DNA of 64,000 nt from Diplocloster hominis (GCF_032380655.1 NZ_JAWDIY010000001.1:62001-126000); one strand, 5' to 3'. Shown: positions 1-8,971, counted from the stretch's first letter. Notes: generated from the sequence alone by a model not told the origin. Program-made: numbers and translations.

Positions 1-425
1 ATCCCCCTAAGCACCGTGTTGATAATACCGTACTGGGGATTATAGACAGCGGTAAAAATCAGCCCGACTGCCAGCGCGCATAGCATAGTAGGTATAAAGT
101 AGATGGTCCTCAGGATGCTTTTTGTCTTTAAGTTTTTGTTCAGTGCCAGTGCCAGCAAAAGAGATATAATATTACCCAGTATTAATGTCATAAACGCATA
201 ATAGAGGGTATTTGACACTGCCCGCCAGAATACCCTTGCTGTGGCCGAGTCGGTAAACATCTGCCTGAAATTATCCAGTCCGTTGAATTTGATATCGGAT
301 ACATAGATATTCCAGTTGGTAAAGGCATACACTTCTCCGAATGTTATGGGAATCAGATAAAAAATGCCGTACACCAGCAGAACCGGCAGAACAAAATAAA
401 GTGGATAGAATTTACTCTTCTTCAT
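1..425 (-). CDS. Sugar ABC transporter permease, MalF type (partial, C-terminus beyond window)
   Basis: This is the N-terminal 141 codons of an inner-membrane permease that would import an oligosaccharide together with a binding protein and a shared ATPase. The start at 425 follows GGAGTGAGAAACC. The protein opens with a short basic stretch and a first membrane segment (about residues 8-28), then has GLDNFRQMF near residue 54, typical of MalF-like permeases, and further hydrophobic segments. The frame stays open to base 1, so the C-terminal EAA loop is not seen. It is divergent from the kinase/regulator pair at 649-3616, and the solute-binding protein at 3617-4987 is its probable partner. The family call is firm; the substrate is unknown. 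Confidence 0.9.
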   Translation of the reverse strand, partial: MKKSKFYPLYFVLPVLLVYGIFYLIPITFGEVYAFTNWNIYVSDIKFNGLDNFRQMFTDSATARVFWRAVSNTLYYAFMTLILGNIISLLLALALNKNLKTKSILRTIYFIPTMLCALAVGLIFTAVYNPQYGIINTVLRG

Positions 426-460
426 GGTTTCTCACTCCTTTCTTTGCGGTTATTTCCATC

Positions 461-488
461 ATTATACCGGAGTGATCCGGCCAGTAAA
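461..488 (-). promoter_or_regulatory. Candidate promoter of the partial permease gene
   Basis: Reading the minus strand, TTTACT (483-488) and TATAAT (461-466) are separated by 16 nt, about 40 nt upstream of the permease start. The -10 is perfect and the -35 is 4/6. The rest of the 426-648 divergent gap shows no open reading frame; a TATAAT at 566-571 may serve the kinase gene, but it lacks a convincing -35. Confidence 0.4.
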
Positions 489-648
489 ATGAACATTCTT
501 AAGATCTGCCATGGACATTCTTAATCTAAAGCGGTAACCCCCTGTCATTCTTTTTTTAACTCTGATATAATTTTTGTTAGCAAGGAACAGTCACGGCTGA
601 TCTTAAGACAATGTACGTATCTATCCTATAGAACAGGGTGAAATCCAC

Positions 649-2433
649 ATGAAAAACAGGTCTCAGCGAAAAAAATTATTCTTATCCTTTACAGTAGTTA
701 TCATAGCCTTCACCTGCGCCTATCTGCTGCTGATATTTGGACGGGATTATCAGAATTCCAAGGAGCGGTACTTAAACGACCGTGCCCAGCTTGTACTTCA
801 GGTTGCCAGCCAGGCGGACAACTATTTTTCGCTAATGGACAACATACTGCTTCAGATTATTTACAGTGATGCGATCTATGAATCACTCACCGCCGCCAAT
901 CAGGACATGAGTCCTTCCAATTATTTTGATATTAATCTGCAGGCTAAGAAAAACTGTACACAGGATATGTCCGCATATATCTCGATCACCAATCAGATCT
1001 CCAGGGCCAGCATCTTTGGGAGGCGGGGAGACTACTGCTCCATCGGCTCCCCCAGGCGGAACCTGAATACCTCTGATATCTTAGAATTAGACGCTGTAAA
1101 AAATGCGGAGCTTTTAAACGGCTCGCTGTGCATCCAGGGACCTTCGTCTGATCCGCTTTCCTCGTCCAGCGATAAATTGTATTACAGTGCATCCAGGTTA
1201 AGCAAACGGGGTTATGTTTCTTACGGATATACGGAAGTGCTGCAGTCCTACGAAAACCTGGAGAAGATCTGCAAGCCCGCCCCCACGGTTGATATTTTTA
1301 TCTTTGACGGCAGCGGTAACCTGCTGTATCCGGCGCCGTCCTATGTGACCGTTTCCGATGAGGTTTTACGTTCCCGGTACAGGGAAGCCTGCGGTCATTT
1401 GGATTCCAGTGCCTCCAGCCAGTTTGAATATGAAGGGGAAATAATAAGCTCCGTAAAGCTTGATAATAACTTCACTCTTCTGGCAGTGGAGAACCGTATG
1501 GATCTATTTGAATATCTGTATCATATACGCAATACCACCTTCTTCTTCGCGTTCCTGGTGTCTTTGTTCAGTATATTGATTGTCTACTATATCAGCAGAT
1601 ACACCTCCCAGTCTGTGGAAAAACTGACCGCAGCGGTAAAGAAGATCGATTTCCACGATTATGTCCTTCCGCTCGATCCGGATGACTGCAACACTCACGA
1701 GACGAAACAGCTCGCGCAGGCCACCGGCCAGATGCTGCAAAAACTGCAGCAGTACGCTACGCTGTCCTCGGAATCTCAGATGCGGGAGCTGCAGGCCACC
1801 ATCGTGGCCCTCCAGTCCCAGCTCAACCCGCATTTTATCAATAATACGCTGGCGGCCATCAGTTCCTCCGCGTTATCAAGCGGAGACTTAAATATCGTGC
1901 ACATGTGTTCCCACCTTTCCCGTATCCTGATCTATACGCAGGAGGTAGACACAGCAACGACTTTGAAGATGGAATTCGAGTATACGGAACATTATCTGGC
2001 TCTCATGAAATACCGCTATGGAGACCGCCTGGAATACACCCTTAAGCTCGACAGTGCACTGGAAGAGGTACCTGTGCCCAGGTTAATTCTGCAGCCCCTG
2101 GTAGAAAACTGCATCTATCACGGCTTCAACAGTGACAGAGCACTGAAAAAAATCGATATTTCAGGAGAAACAGACGGAAATGCCTGGAAGATTTATATAA
2201 CCGATAACGGCTGCGGGTTTTCCGAAGAATCGAAAGCAGCCATCCGTCATGGGCAGGAGCGGATCAAACGCCTGCTGGACAGCGGTCAGGCATCTTATAT
2301 CCGCTCAGATGAACTGGGAGTATTGAATACCTTTTCAAGGCTCTATATCCGTCAAAAACAGAATACTGTTTTTGAAATCCATTCGTCTCAATCCGGCGCT
2401 ACGGTGACAATAGGAGGACTCATTTATGATTAA
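649..2433 (+). CDS. Sensor histidine kinase, YesM type
   Basis: This membrane sensor kinase (594 aa) is predicted to phosphorylate the response regulator encoded next to it. A first membrane segment lies at about residues 9-29, an extracytoplasmic sensor region follows to about 288, and a second membrane segment at about 290-312 leads into a HAMP-like linker. The phospho-acceptor box QLNPHFINNTL lies near residue 392, with the N box VENCIYHG near 485 and the G box DNGCGF near 519. This is the short His_kinase plus HATPase_c layout of the YesM/LytS-like group. The gene overlaps the regulator by 8 bp, implying translational coupling. Kinases of this type normally sit beside saccharide ABC importers, as here. 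Confidence 0.93.
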   Translation: MKNRSQRKKLFLSFTVVIIAFTCAYLLLIFGRDYQNSKERYLNDRAQLVLQVASQADNYFSLMDNILLQIIYSDAIYESLTAANQDMSPSNYFDINLQAKKNCTQDMSAYISITNQISRASIFGRRGDYCSIGSPRRNLNTSDILELDAVKNAELLNGSLCIQGPSSDPLSSSSDKLYYSASRLSKRGYVSYGYTEVLQSYENLEKICKPAPTVDIFIFDGSGNLLYPAPSYVTVSDEVLRSRYREACGHLDSSASSQFEYEGEIISSVKLDNNFTLLAVENRMDLFEYLYHIRNTTFFFAFLVSLFSILIVYYISRYTSQSVEKLTAAVKKIDFHDYVLPLDPDDCNTHETKQLAQATGQMLQKLQQYATLSSESQMRELQATIVALQSQLNPHFINNTLAAISSSALSSGDLNIVHMCSHLSRILIYTQEVDTATTLKMEFEYTEHYLALMKYRYGDRLEYTLKLDSALEEVPVPRLILQPLVENCIYHGFNSDRALKKIDISGETDGNAWKIYITDNGCGFSEESKAAIRHGQERIKRLLDSGQASYIRSDELGVLNTFSRLYIRQKQNTVFEIHSSQSGATVTIGGLIYD

Positions 2434-3616
2434 AGTGTTTCTGGTGGAAGATGAACAGCTCTTGTTAAATGGGCTCACTGCGTTATTGCATTCTCTCGAT
2501 ACCGAGTTGGAAATCTCAGGCTATGCCTATGACGGGCAAGAAGCCTGGGAGAAAATCCCCAAAAGCCCTCCCGACATGCTGATCACGGATATCCGTATGC
2601 CGGGTATGACAGGCCTTGAATTAATCGAGTTGGTTACCGGAGCTTATCCAGACGTCCTTCCGGTCATCATCAGCGGATATGCGGATTTTGAGTACGCCAG
2701 AACCTCCCTGCGGTTAAATGTGTATGATTACCTGTTAAAACCTCTGATACCGGATGAGGTGAAACGGACGATTGCCAATGGGGCGGCAGAGATAGAAAGC
2801 CGAAAAAAACAGAAAATTGAGGAATACTTCCGACATGTTTTTCCCGATTCCAAGAAGGCATGCAGTATACCTGCCGGGCTGGAAAATATAAACTGTTTCC
2901 GGATGGCCTATACCTGCATCGGCCCTATCCTATCCGAAGAATATTTGTGTATTCTGGACGAGATCCCTCATTTTTCAGCCCGGGCAGCGGCTGTCGCCCA
3001 CGACCTGTTCCCGGACGCCCAATGCTTTATCGTTCCCGGGAAATATGCAAATGAGTATATTATCATTCTGGGATTCTCCTATCCTTTATCCGATGCTTCC
3101 GAAAAAACCCTTTCCCAACTGTGGGAGAAGATCTTTCTTCTTATACCGAATACCACTATGGTTGTCGGTCGTCCTTCGGACGGCTGCAGTTATATACCGG
3201 AAGAAATCATGAACCTCAGGACTTTCTTAAAGCAGCATATTACTTCCGGTCTCTCTCATACCTCCTATTATGAGTACGAAGCTAAAAATCTTGCTGAACA
3301 GATGAAAGAATATCTGGTGAGCAATTATAACCGCCCTATTTCCCTGAATGATCTGTCTGAGCAGTTTCATTACTCCATCGGCTATCTCTGCAATGTGTTC
3401 CGCGCCGCCTATCAGGTAGCTCCTCTGCGTTACTTAAACCAGATCCGCATTGCCAACGCCAAATATCTTTTATCTGATCAAAAGAGAGACACCCTTTTAA
3501 AGGATGTCTCTACACTGGTCGGCTTTCCCGATCCGTTTTATTTCAGCAGGCTGTTTAAAAAAGAAACCGGAATGTCTCCCTCTGAGTACCGCCGAAACGC
3601 TCTGAAGGACGAATGA
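2426..3616 (+). CDS. Response regulator, YesN type with AraC-family DNA-binding domain
   Basis: This 396-aa regulator has an N-terminal receiver domain (about 1-120), with acidic residues near the start (VEDEQ), the phospho-acceptor Asp in LITDIRMPG near residue 55 and the conserved Lys in LLKPL near 105. A less conserved middle region follows, then a C-terminal AraC-type double helix-turn-helix (about 285-392) ending in the usual FKKETGMSPSEYR block. The start has GGAGG at good spacing and lies inside the kinase gene. It probably activates the flanking permease and solute-binding protein genes. Its stop codon directly abuts the stop codon of the convergent gene at 3617, with no base between. 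Confidence 0.93.
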   Translation: MIKVFLVEDEQLLLNGLTALLHSLDTELEISGYAYDGQEAWEKIPKSPPDMLITDIRMPGMTGLELIELVTGAYPDVLPVIISGYADFEYARTSLRLNVYDYLLKPLIPDEVKRTIANGAAEIESRKKQKIEEYFRHVFPDSKKACSIPAGLENINCFRMAYTCIGPILSEEYLCILDEIPHFSARAAAVAHDLFPDAQCFIVPGKYANEYIIILGFSYPLSDASEKTLSQLWEKIFLLIPNTTMVVGRPSDGCSYIPEEIMNLRTFLKQHITSGLSHTSYYEYEAKNLAEQMKEYLVSNYNRPISLNDLSEQFHYSIGYLCNVFRAAYQVAPLRYLNQIRIANAKYLLSDQKRDTLLKDVSTLVGFPDPFYFSRLFKKETGMSPSEYRRNALKDE

Positions 3617-4987
3617 TTACCATCCGGGAAGCCCCTGCGCTTCCGCATTTTTCGCGATCTCATCATCAATCGCCTTCAATACTTCTTTTGGCGTCATATT
3701 TCCTAACAGCATCTCCGGAATCACTTCATATGTAATATGGGAATAGCTGGCGGGCACATAATCAAACCAGACGCTGCCTATCTTGCCGCTCTGGACTGCT
3801 TTCTGCGCCTCCTGAATCTGCGGGATCAGATCCAGAGTGACTCCCTCGAAATAGCACGCCTGCTGTTCGGCATTGTACTGCTTCTCGACGTTTTCGGGCC
3901 TTGCCAGGAAATTGAACAACTGAAGGGCTTCCTCGATATGCCCACTGTCCTTGTTAATATAAAGGGCTTCGGAACAGGGTACCGCGTAAGCGCCGCTTCC
4001 ATCCACCGGGAACGGCATAAGGCCGATCTTCTCCGTAAAATCCGGATATTTCTGGGCGCCATAAGCGAAAACGTGATCCCCAAAGATAAACATCGCAGCT
4101 CTGCCTTCATACAGCGCGCCATACATTCCATCATGCATATCGGATAATGGCGTCTCTCCGTAATATCCTTTTTCAAAGAAGTCGAGCTGGCGCTGCAGAC
4201 ACTCTACCGCTTCCGGAAGGTCTGCAAGTTTTACTTTATTCTGCGCATACTGCTCCCAAAAATCAGGTACTTGCGCCGCAATATAGGCTCCCCAATAAGT
4301 GTCCAGCCACGTTTCCGTCGGCCAGGCGTCCCCGCCGGACAGATAGATCGGTATCACGCCTGCATCTTTTATTTTCTGGCAGACCGCTTCCAGCTCCTCG
4401 AACGAGTTGGGCTGTTCCAGCCCCAGGTCCTCAAATACTTGTTTGTTATACAGAATCCCCCAGTTCTGCACACCTGCATTCGGAAAACCATATACTTCAC
4501 CGCCCCAATTCAAATAGGTGTCCAGAAGTTCTTTGTTTACATTTTCCAGGCAGGGATCATCCGTGATCGGGAGAAAATTATCTTCCGGCATCAGGATACT
4601 ACGTCCGCCCTCCCCGTTGAAATAGGCTACCACATCCGGCAGTTCCTTGGTGGCAATCTTCGCACCCAGAATACTATTATTCATGTCGTTCGGGTTTGTA
4701 ATCAGCTCGATCGCAATACCGGTTTCATCCTCAAATTGCTGATAGAGTTCCAGTTCCACCTCTGAAAAACAATCCTCCGATCCCATAATGGTAAGGGTAG
4801 CGGCTTTTTTAGAATCTTCCGGGGCCGAATCTCCCTCCTGTTTTTTCGATTCCTCCTGTTTTTTCGCCTCCTCCTGTCCGCTGGTATTTTCAGGCTGTGC
4901 CTCCTGTCCCGCACTTTTGTCCGAACCGCAGGCGGTCAGTGAACACATCATCGCTCCAACCAACAAGATACTCCATAGTTTCCTCAT
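3617..4987 (-). CDS. Extracellular solute-binding lipoprotein, family 1
   Basis: This binding protein (456 aa) would capture a saccharide outside the membrane and deliver it to an ABC importer. The N-terminus is a lipoprotein signal with lipobox LTACGS (Cys about residue 20), followed by a low-complexity linker rich in Glu, Lys and Gln (about 25-60). The SBP_bac_1 fold follows, with typical motifs such as GVQNWGILYNKQVFEDLGL. The start follows AAGGAGGAAAGGT. The gene is convergent with the regulator at 2426-3616, and the importer permease lies beyond that pair. No ATPase gene is near, so a shared MsiK-type ATPase elsewhere is likely. The 247-bp stretch 4988-5234 behind it shows no gene. Confidence 0.92.
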   Translation of the reverse strand: MRKLWSILLVGAMMCSLTACGSDKSAGQEAQPENTSGQEEAKKQEESKKQEGDSAPEDSKKAATLTIMGSEDCFSEVELELYQQFEDETGIAIELITNPNDMNNSILGAKIATKELPDVVAYFNGEGGRSILMPEDNFLPITDDPCLENVNKELLDTYLNWGGEVYGFPNAGVQNWGILYNKQVFEDLGLEQPNSFEELEAVCQKIKDAGVIPIYLSGGDAWPTETWLDTYWGAYIAAQVPDFWEQYAQNKVKLADLPEAVECLQRQLDFFEKGYYGETPLSDMHDGMYGALYEGRAAMFIFGDHVFAYGAQKYPDFTEKIGLMPFPVDGSGAYAVPCSEALYINKDSGHIEEALQLFNFLARPENVEKQYNAEQQACYFEGVTLDLIPQIQEAQKAVQSGKIGSVWFDYVPASYSHITYEVIPEMLLGNMTPKEVLKAIDDEIAKNAEAQGLPGW

Positions 4988-5234
4988 ACCTTTCCTCCTT
5001 GCATAAAAGTTATGGTCCCGGAATTCAAGCGACCAAAATCTCTGGCGGTCTCTCCATACAGAGATCCCGGGATATCAGATAGTTCATTATACATGGGCAA
5101 TTGCAATTACCAACCCCGATGAGGTTAGTAATATTATAGATTTATTTTTCCTGAAAGCAAATGGATAAAATTTCTATAAGACCTAGATGATATTAACATT
5201 CTATCCGGTTAAGATCCCTTTCTATAAAATTTTT

Positions 5235-6461
5235 TTAATTTACTTCCGCCTTCCTGTACACCCGATATATGAACGGACATAACAGCACAGACAAGACGGC
5301 ATAGATGACCAGCAGAATTCCAACCGCGCCGCATATCATTCCGCCGATATCATATAGATTAAAATAGGAAACTACCCGGTTCATCTGCAGCAGCTGATCC
5401 GGTAACAGCCCCAGCAGCTTGCGTACTCCCGCGCCGCCGATTCCGGACAGAAAGGTCGGAAGAAAGATCAGCACAAAGGGAATGATGACCCCCACCACCG
5501 ACGATTTGGTCTTGGCTGACAGGAGCATGGTAAACAGTAAAATAAATACACTGCCCAGATACCCTCCGATCATAATCAGCAAGTACTCCTGCCAATAAGT
5601 TAGGGAATAAAAACTCTTCCATCCGGCGCTCCCTGTCTGTATCGGGCATCCGGCGCCGTCAGCCCCCAGAACACCGAGTATGATTCCCGTAACCAGCAGT
5701 ACGGCCATCCAATAAACTCCCGTAATTACACAAAGCCCCGCCTTTATCTTCGCTGAAACCGCCTTGCCGCGCCCATGATAGGACGTATAAAAAACCGCGT
5801 CCGCCTTCCATTGAAACTCGCCCGGAAAAATATTAGCCAGCGGAAAGCTGAGTATCAGCACCATCACCATAAGCAGCATCGGCGCGCATTCCAACAATTG
5901 TTTCCATCCTTCCGCATAGTCATATTGCAGAGGGATTTCTAATTCCTCATATCTCCGGATTAAAAATACTTTCTCTTTTTCCGTGAATTGATCCTTCGCC
6001 TCCGTATACAGCCATTTCTTCAACTGCCTGACCCGGTTGGGATAGAAATCCCCAGCATCTTTTGGCGATAAAAAGTCCGGAATATAATAATCATACTCCC
6101 GGAATTCTCCGTACGCATTGACCAGCAGCTTCCGTATGTCATATATCCCCTGCTTCCAGCCAAACGCCCTGTTATTCTCCTGTACATCCTCAGACTGGGC
6201 TTCCGGCGTCGCATTGATTCTGTTATTTTCCCCGATCACTTTACTTATTTTTTCTTCCGTAAGCGGCCCTGCCCATTCCTGCCTCACCGCCCGCAGTTTC
6301 TGAGCCGCGGCATAACCGGTATGGTTATTCCCATTTTCATCTATATACTCAACGCCGGTAATCCCCAGCCAGCATACGATCCCCAAAAGAAAGATCAGCA
6401 GAAGGGCCGCAATCCGGTTTCCCGTTCTCATATAGATCTTTTTCAGTTCATAGCGCAGCAT
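5235..6461 (-). CDS. ABC-2-type membrane protein, permease partner of the adjacent ATPase
   Basis: This polytopic membrane protein (408 aa) begins MLRYELKKIYMRTGNR, a cytoplasmic amphipathic start followed by a first membrane segment, a large extracytoplasmic domain (about 45-195) and five or more membrane segments in the C-terminal half. This layout fits ABC-2-type exporter permeases of lantibiotic-immunity or multidrug type. I chose the ATG at 6461 because AGGTGAGGAAG lies directly upstream; the longer frame from 6503 lies within the ATPase gene and starts less convincingly. It overlaps the ATPase gene by 14 bp. The fold is inferred from hydrophobicity and context, and the exported substrate is unknown. 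Confidence 0.8.
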   Translation of the reverse strand: MLRYELKKIYMRTGNRIAALLLIFLLGIVCWLGITGVEYIDENGNNHTGYAAAQKLRAVRQEWAGPLTEEKISKVIGENNRINATPEAQSEDVQENNRAFGWKQGIYDIRKLLVNAYGEFREYDYYIPDFLSPKDAGDFYPNRVRQLKKWLYTEAKDQFTEKEKVFLIRRYEELEIPLQYDYAEGWKQLLECAPMLLMVMVLILSFPLANIFPGEFQWKADAVFYTSYHGRGKAVSAKIKAGLCVITGVYWMAVLLVTGIILGVLGADGAGCPIQTGSAGWKSFYSLTYWQEYLLIMIGGYLGSVFILLFTMLLSAKTKSSVVGVIIPFVLIFLPTFLSGIGGAGVRKLLGLLPDQLLQMNRVVSYFNLYDIGGMICGAVGILLVIYAVLSVLLCPFIYRVYRKAEVN

Positions 6462-7335
6462 CTTCCTCACCTGCCCTCTCTCCAAAGTAATATAGGAAAA
6501 CATCTTCCAGCGTCATATCTTCCTCCTTTGCTCCCGGACATGGCCGGTCAGCCGACAGGATTCGGAGTTCGGCCCCCTCAGTGACCGTTTTCATATTCGC
6601 GATCTGATACTGTCTTGCGTAGGCTTCTAATTCCTCCCTCCCGGCCAGACAGCTCCATACCCTTACCGGTAACGTATGCATGATGCCTGCGGGTGTGCCG
6701 GAATGGGCGATCTCTCCGTTTTTCATCAGAAGGATCTCATTTGCGATGTATTCCACGTCCGACACAATATGGGTGGATAACAAAACCAGCCTGTCCTGGG
6801 ACAGCTCACTGATCAGGTTTCGAAAACGAATCCGCTCGTTGGGGTCCAGCCCTGATGTGGGCTCATCCAGCACTAATATTTTCGGATTATTCAGCACCGC
6901 CTGCGCGATGCCAACTCTTCGTTTCATTCCCCCGGACAGTTTTTTCATCTTTTTCGTCCGCATCTGGGTAAGCCCTACCCGCTGCAGTAATTCACCGATT
7001 CTTTTTTTCACAACAGCAGTCGGAATCCCCTTGATCGATCCGATATACATCAGATAATCCTGTACCGTGAAGTCGGGATAAAATCCAAAGTCCTGGGGCA
7101 GATAACCCAGTAATTTCCGATATTCCGCATCCATGGCAAAGATATCTTTTCCGTCCCAGGTAATCGCGCCGTTTGATGGTTTCAGCAGCGTGCACAGCAT
7201 CCGCATAAATGTTGTTTTACCGGCGCCGTTGGCTCCCAGCAAGCCATATACCCCATGATGCATGGAATACGTCACATTCTTAACCGCCGTTATATCCTGA
7301 TAGTTTTTTGTCAGATTTTCTATTTTTAATTCCAT
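6448..7335 (-). CDS. ABC transporter ATP-binding protein
   Basis: This is the cytoplasmic ATPase subunit (295 aa) of an exporter-type ABC system. The Walker A motif GANGAGKTT is at about residues 34-42, the signature LSGGMKRRVGIAQAVL near 132, Walker B ILVLDEPTSGLD near 151 and the switch His in LLSTHIVSD near 190. The C-terminal 80 residues form an accessory domain of the CcmA/bacitracin-type ATPases. The start at 7335 (MELKIENLTK) is preceded by GGGAGG; an upstream ATG at 7353 would include that site. It overlaps the membrane protein gene upstream by 10 bp and the permease gene downstream by 14 bp, so the four genes from 8656 down to 5235 form one operon. Confidence 0.95.
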   Translation of the reverse strand: MELKIENLTKNYQDITAVKNVTYSMHHGVYGLLGANGAGKTTFMRMLCTLLKPSNGAITWDGKDIFAMDAEYRKLLGYLPQDFGFYPDFTVQDYLMYIGSIKGIPTAVVKKRIGELLQRVGLTQMRTKKMKKLSGGMKRRVGIAQAVLNNPKILVLDEPTSGLDPNERIRFRNLISELSQDRLVLLSTHIVSDVEYIANEILLMKNGEIAHSGTPAGIMHTLPVRVWSCLAGREELEAYARQYQIANMKTVTEGAELRILSADRPCPGAKEEDMTLEDVFLYYFGERAGEEDAAL

Positions 7336-8129
7336 ATAGTATGAACCTCCCAATCATTTCTGCACCGGCCCAGCACCCTCAAAACCGCATAGATCAGATA
7401 CAGGAAAGAGCCGCCGGTGAGTCCGGCCCAGACCGGCCCGGACAGCGCCGCATACACCGGTTCTTTTAAAATTATCAGAATCCAGACCGCGATCCACAGA
7501 AGGGACAGCCCCACAGCAAAATACTCCGAAGCGATCCTTTTGCAGCACAGTGTCCGAAAGCAGATGCAGCACGTCACATTAAAAGGAAGGAAAAATTGAA
7601 ACAGGATCTCTTCTATTGTGATAGGTACCGTCAGATATACCGTTCCAAAGAAAGCACTCAAAAGCACAGCGTCCACCATACCGAACAGCAGCATTCTGGC
7701 CGAATAAATCTGACGCAGCGAAAAAAATGCCGTACCTTCGATTTCCGCTGAACTGCTGCTCCGGTTTTTCCACAATTCGGGGATTACCAGAATAACAAAG
7801 ACGGAAGCCAGTACCCCCATACTCCTCTGGACATAATAATTGCTGCCGGCCGAATACAGAATCCGCCACAAAACCACCAGTATGATAAATTGTAATACCC
7901 ACCAGCGTTTCCGCAGATAAGCAGCCTGCTGGAACAAAAAATCAAAGTATGAGTTTGTGCGCTCCTGTATGGATTGAAAAAATGCTTTTTCCGCAATCAG
8001 TAAGGTCCGCTGGATTTCATGTTCCCTGATCGGCAGATCCGGCTGATTGTTTTTGTATTCCCGCAATTTCGCTTCTACCAATCGGTCTTTAAAATTCTCT
8101 TTCTCGATTTTCCGGTCTTTCTTCTTCAT
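7326..8129 (-). CDS. Membrane protein of the sigma factor-ABC operon
   Basis: This 267-aa protein has a highly charged N-terminus (MKKKDRKIEKENFKD) and a cytoplasmic stretch of about 70 residues, then hydrophobic segments near 75-95, 100-120, 145-170, 175-195 and 205-245. I do not recognise a named family. It is probably a second membrane component or accessory of the exporter, because it is sandwiched by overlaps between the sigma factor (ATGA overlap at 8126-8129) and the ATPase. The start is supported by GGAGGAG inside the end of the sigma factor gene. Confidence 0.75.
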   Translation of the reverse strand: MKKKDRKIEKENFKDRLVEAKLREYKNNQPDLPIREHEIQRTLLIAEKAFFQSIQERTNSYFDFLFQQAAYLRKRWWVLQFIILVVLWRILYSAGSNYYVQRSMGVLASVFVILVIPELWKNRSSSSAEIEGTAFFSLRQIYSARMLLFGMVDAVLLSAFFGTVYLTVPITIEEILFQFFLPFNVTCCICFRTLCCKRIASEYFAVGLSLLWIAVWILIILKEPVYAALSGPVWAGLTGGSFLYLIYAVLRVLGRCRNDWEVHTIWN

Positions 8130-8656
8130 AACTTCTCCTCCTCTCCTGCTAATATTTTGGCTAACAGCTCTTTTGCCTTTTTTATGCGGTATTTTACCAG
8201 AGGGAGGCCGATATTCAGTATACCGGCTATCTCCTTTAGCTTAAGCCCCTGAAAATAATGTAATATAATAACCTGTTTCAACTCGTGGGGCAGCCTTTCC
8301 AACGCCCGTTCCATGTCCACCTTTACGTCAACGCTGCCAATAGGATTTTCTTCCGGTATCTGATACTGCGTTATCAGAGATCCGGCCTGCTTTTTATAAA
8401 AATCCTTACACAGGTTGCCCGCGATGACATAGAGATAATGAACCGCCTTTCCCTGATGCTGATAATCCGTAAGAGATCTGAAAAACCGCTCGAATGTCTC
8501 CTGCGCCACATCTTCCGCGTTCATGCTGCCGCTGCTTCCCGCTATATGATACCGGCAATACCGCAAAATGACCGGATAATACCTGCGGACAAATATCTCC
8601 ATAGCTGCCTCATCCCCGTTTTTCATTTTCCTGACCAGAAGAAAATCCTTATCCAT
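8126..8656 (-). CDS. RNA polymerase sigma factor, sigma-70 ECF type
   Basis: This small sigma factor (176 aa) probably drives its own operon and other targets. Region 2 spans about residues 15-85 (FVRRYYPVILRYCRYHI, then DVAQETFERFFRSL) and region 4 about 115-172 (LERLPHELKQVIILHYFQGLKLKEIA). The start at 8656 has GGAGGGG four bases upstream; the longer frame to 8836 runs through an intergenic repeat and lacks a good site. No anti-sigma factor of classical type is adjacent; the following membrane protein could serve that role. It heads a four-gene overlapping operon with the ABC exporter. Confidence 0.93.
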   Translation of the reverse strand: MDKDFLLVRKMKNGDEAAMEIFVRRYYPVILRYCRYHIAGSSGSMNAEDVAQETFERFFRSLTDYQHQGKAVHYLYVIAGNLCKDFYKKQAGSLITQYQIPEENPIGSVDVKVDMERALERLPHELKQVIILHYFQGLKLKEIAGILNIGLPLVKYRIKKAKELLAKILAGEEEKL

Positions 8657-8772
8657 GGTTCCCCTCCTTTCCATTTCATTTAAAAGCGCTTCTATACTAT
8701 GTATAACTGAAAACACAGGAAAAAGGATAGCCCTGTATCCATATTTTGTGTCACGTCCGTCAAAAATCAAAT

Positions 8773-8870
8773 GGGGCTGTCGGGAAATAAAATCTGCATA
8801 CCAGATATTGATGTAAAACCTGCAATCATATTCCATATCTGGTAAGACTTATTCATTTCCCGACAGCCCC
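8773..8870. repeat. Intergenic element with 16-bp terminal inverted repeats, copy 1
   Basis: This 98-bp element begins GGGGCTGTCGGGAAAT (8773-8788) and ends with its exact complement (8855-8870). A second inverted pair, ACCAGATAT (8800-8808) and ATATCTGGT (8835-8843), lies inside. A second copy is at 21412-21508 in the opposite orientation, about 80% identical along its length by eye. It sits between the end of the 8961-10391 gene and the start of the sigma operon. On the minus strand the closing arm is followed by ATTTGATTTTTG, so it could also terminate transcription. The size and ends resemble a MITE derived from an insertion sequence, but no parent element is in the window and no clear target duplication is visible. 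Confidence 0.8.
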
Positions 8871-8883
8871 ACTCTTCCAAACG

Positions 8884-8971
8884 AATCTAATTATCTCAAA
8901 GAATCTATTTATCTCAAAGAATCCATTCAGATCAACGAGTCCATTTATCGCAATGAATCATTATCTCAACG
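8884..8971 (-). repeat. Degenerate 18-bp tandem repeat over the 3' end of the anti-sigma-like gene
   Basis: On the minus strand, about five units of the form CNTTGAGATAAATNGATT follow one another (one unit of 16 bp, then four of 18 bp). The first contains the last codons and stop of the gene that ends at 8961 (TTG AGA TAA), so later units look like tandem copies of the stop-codon region. The two most distal units are nearly identical and the middle ones are diverged. With the element at 8773-8870 it accounts for almost the whole 304-bp gap 8657-8960. Confidence 0.75.

Noticed and set aside
3487..3511. Inverted repeat GAGACACCCTT...AAGGATGTCTC as a terminator
   Set aside because: It lies inside the coding region of the response regulator's DNA-binding domain and has no T-run; it is probably a coincidence of codons.
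8682..8698. Possible CcpA (cre) site upstream of the sigma operon
   Set aside because: AAAAGCGCTTCT resembles the centre of a cre site, but the outer positions do not match well and the operon has no carbon-catabolic gene.
8657..8836. Longer N-terminus for the sigma factor at 8126-8656
   Set aside because: The extension runs into the intergenic repeat, is unlike sigma region 1 or 2, and the internal start has a much better ribosome binding site.
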